Source: Pseudomonadota bacterium
GTDB lineage: Bacteria; Pseudomonadota; Alphaproteobacteria; Rhodospirillales; 2-02-FULL-58-16
Direction: 5' to 3'
Length of the DNA: 16,544 nt
Assembly (NCBI GenBank): GCA_022572335.1
Contig: JACZWD010000033.1
Coordinates: forward strand, 1 to 16,544
Part shown: piece by piece, positions 13,527 to 16,544 of the stretch
Position numbering within the stretch: position 1 is the first letter of the stretch
Layout: each line of letters opens with the position of its first letter
Made by a program: the position numbers and the translations under genes
The notes under the pieces: model-generated
Seen by the model: only the letters and a program-made list of their open reading frames with translations
Told to the model about the DNA's origin: nothing
Databases searched by the model: none

Positions 13527-15061
13527 GCGCCGAGGCGACGATTCTGCTGGCCGTGGCGGTGCCCCTTGTCGCCGCCGTGCTGATCGTGCTCACCGGGTCG
13601 CGGCCCAACCTGCGCGAAGGCGTGACCCTGGCGGCGGCGGCCATCCTGTTCGGGCTCGTCGCCTCGCTGTTCCCCACCGTCCTCGCCGGCGGGCGGCCCG
13701 CCGTCGTCCTCGGCGAGATGCTGCCCGGCCTGAACATCGCCTTCGAGGTCGAGCCCCTGGGCATGCTGTTCGCCGCCGTCGCGAGTTTTCTGTGGCTGGT
13801 CACGTCCATTTATTCCATCGGCTACATGCGCGGCCACCACGAGAAGAACCAGACCCGGTTCTACGCCTATTTCGCCATCGCGCTGTCGAGCACCATGGGC
13901 GTCGCCTTCGCCGGCAACATGCTGACCCTGTTCGCCTTCTACGAGGTGTTGACGCTGTGCACCTTCCCCCTGGTCACCCACCACGGGACCGAGGAGGCCA
14001 AGCGGGCCGGGCGGGTCTATCTGGGCATTCTGCTGGGAACCTCCATCGGGCTTCAGCTTTTCGCCATCGTCTGGACGTGGACGATTGCCGGGACCCTCGA
14101 TTTCACGGACGGCGGCATCCTCGCCGGCAAGGCCGCCGGTCCCACCGTCGGCATCCTGCTGGCCCTGTACGTGTTCGGCATCGGCAAGGCGGCGATCATG
14201 CCGTTGCACCGCTGGCTGCCGGCGGCCATGGTGGCGCCGACGCCGGTGAGCGCGCTCCTGCACGCGGTGGCCGTGGTCAAGGTCGGCGTCTTCACCGTGC
14301 TCAAGGTGATCGTCTACATCTTCGGCGTCGAATTCCTGGCCCAGGCGGCCAGCAGCCGCTGGCTTCTCTATGTGGCCGGGTTCACCATCGTCGCCGCGTC
14401 GGTGGTGGCGCTGCGTTCGGACAACCTGAAGCGCCGCCTCGCCTACTCGACGGTGAGCCAGCTCTCCTACGTGATCATGGCGGCGGCGATCCTGACGCCG
14501 CTGTCGGCCATGGGGGCGGCGTTGCACATCGCCGCCCACGCTTTCGGCAAGATCACGCTGTTCTTCTGCGCCGGCTCCATCCTCGTCGCCAGCCACAAGA
14601 CTCTGGTCAGCGAGCTCGACGGGATCGGGCGGAGGATGCCGTGGACCATGGCCGCCTTCGCCATCGCCGCGCTCTCCATGATCGGCATTCCGCCGACCGT
14701 GGGCTTCGTCAGCAAATGGTATATTCTGCGGGCCGCCATGGAGGCCGAACAAATGTTCGCGGTGGCGGTGATCGTGCTCAGCACCCTGCTCAACGCCGCC
14801 TATTTCCTGCCCATCGTGTACGCCGCCTTCTTTCGCGCCGAGACGGCGGAGCCGGTGGCCGCCGGCGGCCCCGCGCGGGGCGCCGAAGCCGGGGACGGCG
14901 GGACTCCCCGCCACCGCGGGCACCGCCGGGAAGGGCATGGAGAGGCGCCCCTGTGCGTCGTCCTGGCGCTCACCGTCTCCGCCGCGGGAATCGTGTTCCT
15001 GTTCTTCTTTCCCGACCTTCCGTTCGCGCTCGCCCGTCAACTGGCGGGAGGCGCGGGATGA
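13523..15061 (+). CDS. Second MrpD-like proton-translocating subunit
   Basis: A 512-residue member of the same transporter family, clearly diverged from the first copy. Conserved acids and bases are retained: Glu141 in LFAFYEVLTLCTFPL, Lys222 in GIGKAAIMPLHRWLPAAM, Lys253 and Lys261 in the following helix, His335, His339 and Lys343 in HIAAHAFGKITLF, and Lys398 in GFVSKWYIL. An unusual loop at about 440-476 is rich in Gly, Pro, Arg and His and precedes a final helix (LCVVLALTVSAAGIVFLFFF). It may fill the place of the missing ND5-like half of MrpA; that is inference. The ATG at 13523 overlaps the preceding stop by four bases. A longer open frame starting at 12104 is out of frame with the first mrpD and is not real there. 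Confidence 0.92.
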   Translation: MSAEATILLAVAVPLVAAVLIVLTGSRPNLREGVTLAAAAILFGLVASLFPTVLAGGRPAVVLGEMLPGLNIAFEVEPLGMLFAAVASFLWLVTSIYSIGYMRGHHEKNQTRFYAYFAIALSSTMGVAFAGNMLTLFAFYEVLTLCTFPLVTHHGTEEAKRAGRVYLGILLGTSIGLQLFAIVWTWTIAGTLDFTDGGILAGKAAGPTVGILLALYVFGIGKAAIMPLHRWLPAAMVAPTPVSALLHAVAVVKVGVFTVLKVIVYIFGVEFLAQAASSRWLLYVAGFTIVAASVVALRSDNLKRRLAYSTVSQLSYVIMAAAILTPLSAMGAALHIAAHAFGKITLFFCAGSILVASHKTLVSELDGIGRRMPWTMAAFAIAALSMIGIPPTVGFVSKWYILRAAMEAEQMFAVAVIVLSTLLNAAYFLPIVYAAFFRAETAEPVAAGGPARGAEAGDGGTPRHRGHRREGHGEAPLCVVLALTVSAAGIVFLFFFPDLPFALARQLAGGAG

Positions 15062-15306
15062 GCGAGGGCAAGCACTGGCTGGTCAGGCGGCGCTCGATCC
15101 GCGTGCTGTGGATCGTCTTCATCGCCGTCCTCGCCGTCCTCGCCGTGGGCGATGTGTTCATTTACGGCCATCCCTACTTCGGGCTCGACGGCACCTTCGC
15201 CTTCTATGCCTGGTACGGCCTCCTGACCTGCGTCGTGATGATCCTGCTGGCCAAGGCGATGGGCGTCCTTCTGAAGCGCAAGGATACCTACTATGACGGC
15301 GAGTAG
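15058..15306 (+). CDS. Small two-helix membrane protein within the antiporter operon
   Basis: An 82-residue protein of no family I recognise. A basic N-terminus (KHWLVRRRSIRV) precedes one helix (about 15-36, LWIVFIAVLAVLAVGDVFI). A short loop with GHPYFGLDGTFAFYAWYG leads to a second helix (50-72), and the tail LLKRKDTYYDGE is charged. Both termini would face the cytoplasm under the positive-inside rule. Its ATG overlaps the second D-type stop by four bases and its end overlaps the third D-type gene by 14 bases, so it is almost surely expressed with the complex and is probably an accessory subunit. Confidence 0.8.
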   Translation: MSEGKHWLVRRRSIRVLWIVFIAVLAVLAVGDVFIYGHPYFGLDGTFAFYAWYGLLTCVVMILLAKAMGVLLKRKDTYYDGE

Positions 15307-16544
15307 CGCCTTCCCGCCGGCCTTGGTGCTCATCCTCGGCGGCCTCCTCCTGCCGCTGCTCAGGGGATACGCGCGCAGCATCGCCGTCCTCGCCCTGCCC
15401 CTGCTGACGGTGTGGCTGGTGTGGCAACTGCCCGACGGCGTCTCGCTGTCGGCGCGCTTCCTGGAGTACAGGCTTGAGGTGGTCAAGGCCGACGCCCTCG
15501 GCCGCCTGTTCGCCACCATCTTCGCCATCATGGCCTTCGCCGGCGGTCTGTTCGCGCTCAATCAGCGGCGGGTGGCGGAGCTGGCCGCGGCTTCCGTCTA
15601 CGCCGGCAGCGCCGTCGGCGTCGCCCTGGCCGGTGATCTGATCACCCTCTTCGTGTTCTGGGAGATCATGGCCATCACCTCCACCTTGGTAGTGTGGTCC
15701 AGGGGAAACGAGAATTCCTTTCGCGCCTCCATGCGATACCTGCAGGTTCACCTGTTCGGCGGCGTCCTGTTGATGGCCGGGATCGTCGCCCAGGTGACGG
15801 ACACCGGCACGATAGCCTTCACGGCGATGACGCCGGACACGCCGGGGACCTGGCTTATGCTCGCCGGCTTCCTCATCAACGCCGGGGCGCCGCCCCTGTC
15901 GGCGTGGCTGCCGGACACTTACCCGGAGGCCTCATACAGTGGAACCGTGTTTCTTTCCGCCTTCACCACCAAGGCGGCGGTGTATGTGCTGCTGCGGGGC
16001 TTTCCCGGCGCCGAAATTCTGATCTACGTGGGCCTGTACATGATGCTTTATGGCATCGTCTACGCGCTCCTGGAAAACGACATGCGGCGGATCCTGGCCT
16101 ACAGCATCGTCAACCAGGTGGGCTTCATGGTCACCGGAATCGGCATCGGCACCGAGATGGCGCTGAACGGCGCCGCCGCCCACGCTTTCACCCACATCAT
16201 CTACAAGGCGCTGCTGCTGATGTCGGCGGGGTCGGTTCTGTACATGACCGGCAAGCGCAAATGCAGCGATCTCGGCGGCCTGTTCCAGAGCATGCCCCTC
16301 ACCACCGCGTGCGGCATCATCGGCGCCCTTTCCATTTCCTCGTTCCCCCTGACCTCGGGCTTTATCAGCAAGTCGATGATCTCGCAGGGGGCGGTGGACG
16401 AGCGACTGGCCGTCACCTGGTTCCTGCTCGCCGCCGGGACGGCGGGCGTGTTCCTGCACGCCGGCATCAAGTTCCCGTGGTTCGTCTTCTTCCAGAAGGA
16501 CTCCGGCTTGCGGCCCCCGGACCCGCCTCTGACCATTCGCCTGG
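15293..16544 (+). CDS. Third MrpD-like subunit, lacking the TM7 lysine (partial, runs off right edge)
   Basis: 417 residues are visible without a stop, so the gene is truncated only by the window. The fold signature is clear: FVFWEIMAITSTLVVW with Glu124 (TM5), TTKAAVYVLLR with Lys227 (TM8), HAFTHIIYKALLLM with Lys305, and GFISKSMIS with Lys360 (TM12). In TM7 the usual Lys is Asn196 (LINAGAPPLSAWLPDTYPEA) and the usual PLH histidine is Ser203. Comparable NAAVPPLHAWLPDAYPEA-type sequences occur in other alphaproteobacterial D-like proteins as I recall them, so at least the Lys loss seems a family trait. The ATG at 15293 lies inside the end of the small membrane protein gene. It may be a non-pumping or modified subunit. 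Confidence 0.9.
   Translation, partial: MTASSAFPPALVLILGGLLLPLLRGYARSIAVLALPLLTVWLVWQLPDGVSLSARFLEYRLEVVKADALGRLFATIFAIMAFAGGLFALNQRRVAELAAASVYAGSAVGVALAGDLITLFVFWEIMAITSTLVVWSRGNENSFRASMRYLQVHLFGGVLLMAGIVAQVTDTGTIAFTAMTPDTPGTWLMLAGFLINAGAPPLSAWLPDTYPEASYSGTVFLSAFTTKAAVYVLLRGFPGAEILIYVGLYMMLYGIVYALLENDMRRILAYSIVNQVGFMVTGIGIGTEMALNGAAAHAFTHIIYKALLLMSAGSVLYMTGKRKCSDLGGLFQSMPLTTACGIIGALSISSFPLTSGFISKSMISQGAVDERLAVTWFLLAAGTAGVFLHAGIKFPWFVFFQKDSGLRPPDPPLTIRL

Noticed and set aside
13448..15040. A 530-codon minus-strand open frame
   Set aside because: It is antisense to the second D-type subunit. Its composition (Glu, Gly, His, Gln, Arg runs) has no recognisable fold and it lacks a ribosome binding site.

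Overview
The window is GC-rich, with strong third-position GC in most genes. It carries families common in Alphaproteobacteria: a DUF992 protein, a 17-kDa-antigen-like glycine-zipper lipoprotein, a DUF192 protein, a split UxaA-family lyase and a multi-D Mrp-type antiporter operon. I read it as chromosomal DNA of a free-living alphaproteobacterium, possibly Rhodospirillales-like. That is inference from gene content; there is no rRNA or other marker here. I see no tRNA, rRNA, CRISPR array or insertion sequence.

Left part (1-3480): the first ~230 bases are lower in GC and may hold the edge of a gene I cannot identify. A tiny minus-strand lipoprotein follows, then a gene-poor stretch (371-699). 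Next comes a tight plus-strand run of five exported or lipid-anchored proteins: Sel1-repeat protein, glycine-zipper lipoprotein, DUF992 protein, MlaC-like phospholipid-binding protein and a Gly/Tyr-rich lipoprotein. This looks like a cell-envelope cluster. It is followed by a GC-rich inverted repeat and an apparently empty spacer.

Centre (3481-9406): a 768-residue protein joins an N-terminal PlsC-like acyltransferase to a C-terminal alpha/beta hydrolase. Converging on it from the minus strand is a five-gene group. It starts with a small SAF-domain subunit and a large UxaA-family subunit, which together would form one lyase or dehydratase. It continues with an iron-sulfur subunit and two heme-type membrane anchors of the succinate dehydrogenase/fumarate reductase family. 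No flavoprotein (SdhA/FrdA) is present in the group, which is its most puzzling feature. A DUF192 protein, also on the minus strand, lies just upstream.

Right part (9575 to the end): a plus-strand Mrp/Mnh-type cation/proton antiporter operon in the order E-F-G-A(C-terminal part)-B-C-D-D-small protein-D. Most junctions overlap by 1, 4 or 14 bases, so the genes are probably translationally coupled. The ND5-like N-terminal part of MrpA is absent and three D-type proton-channel subunits are present. The third lacks the lysine expected in its TM7 and is cut by the window edge. The products should form one multi-subunit inner-membrane complex exporting Na+ or another monovalent cation in exchange for protons.
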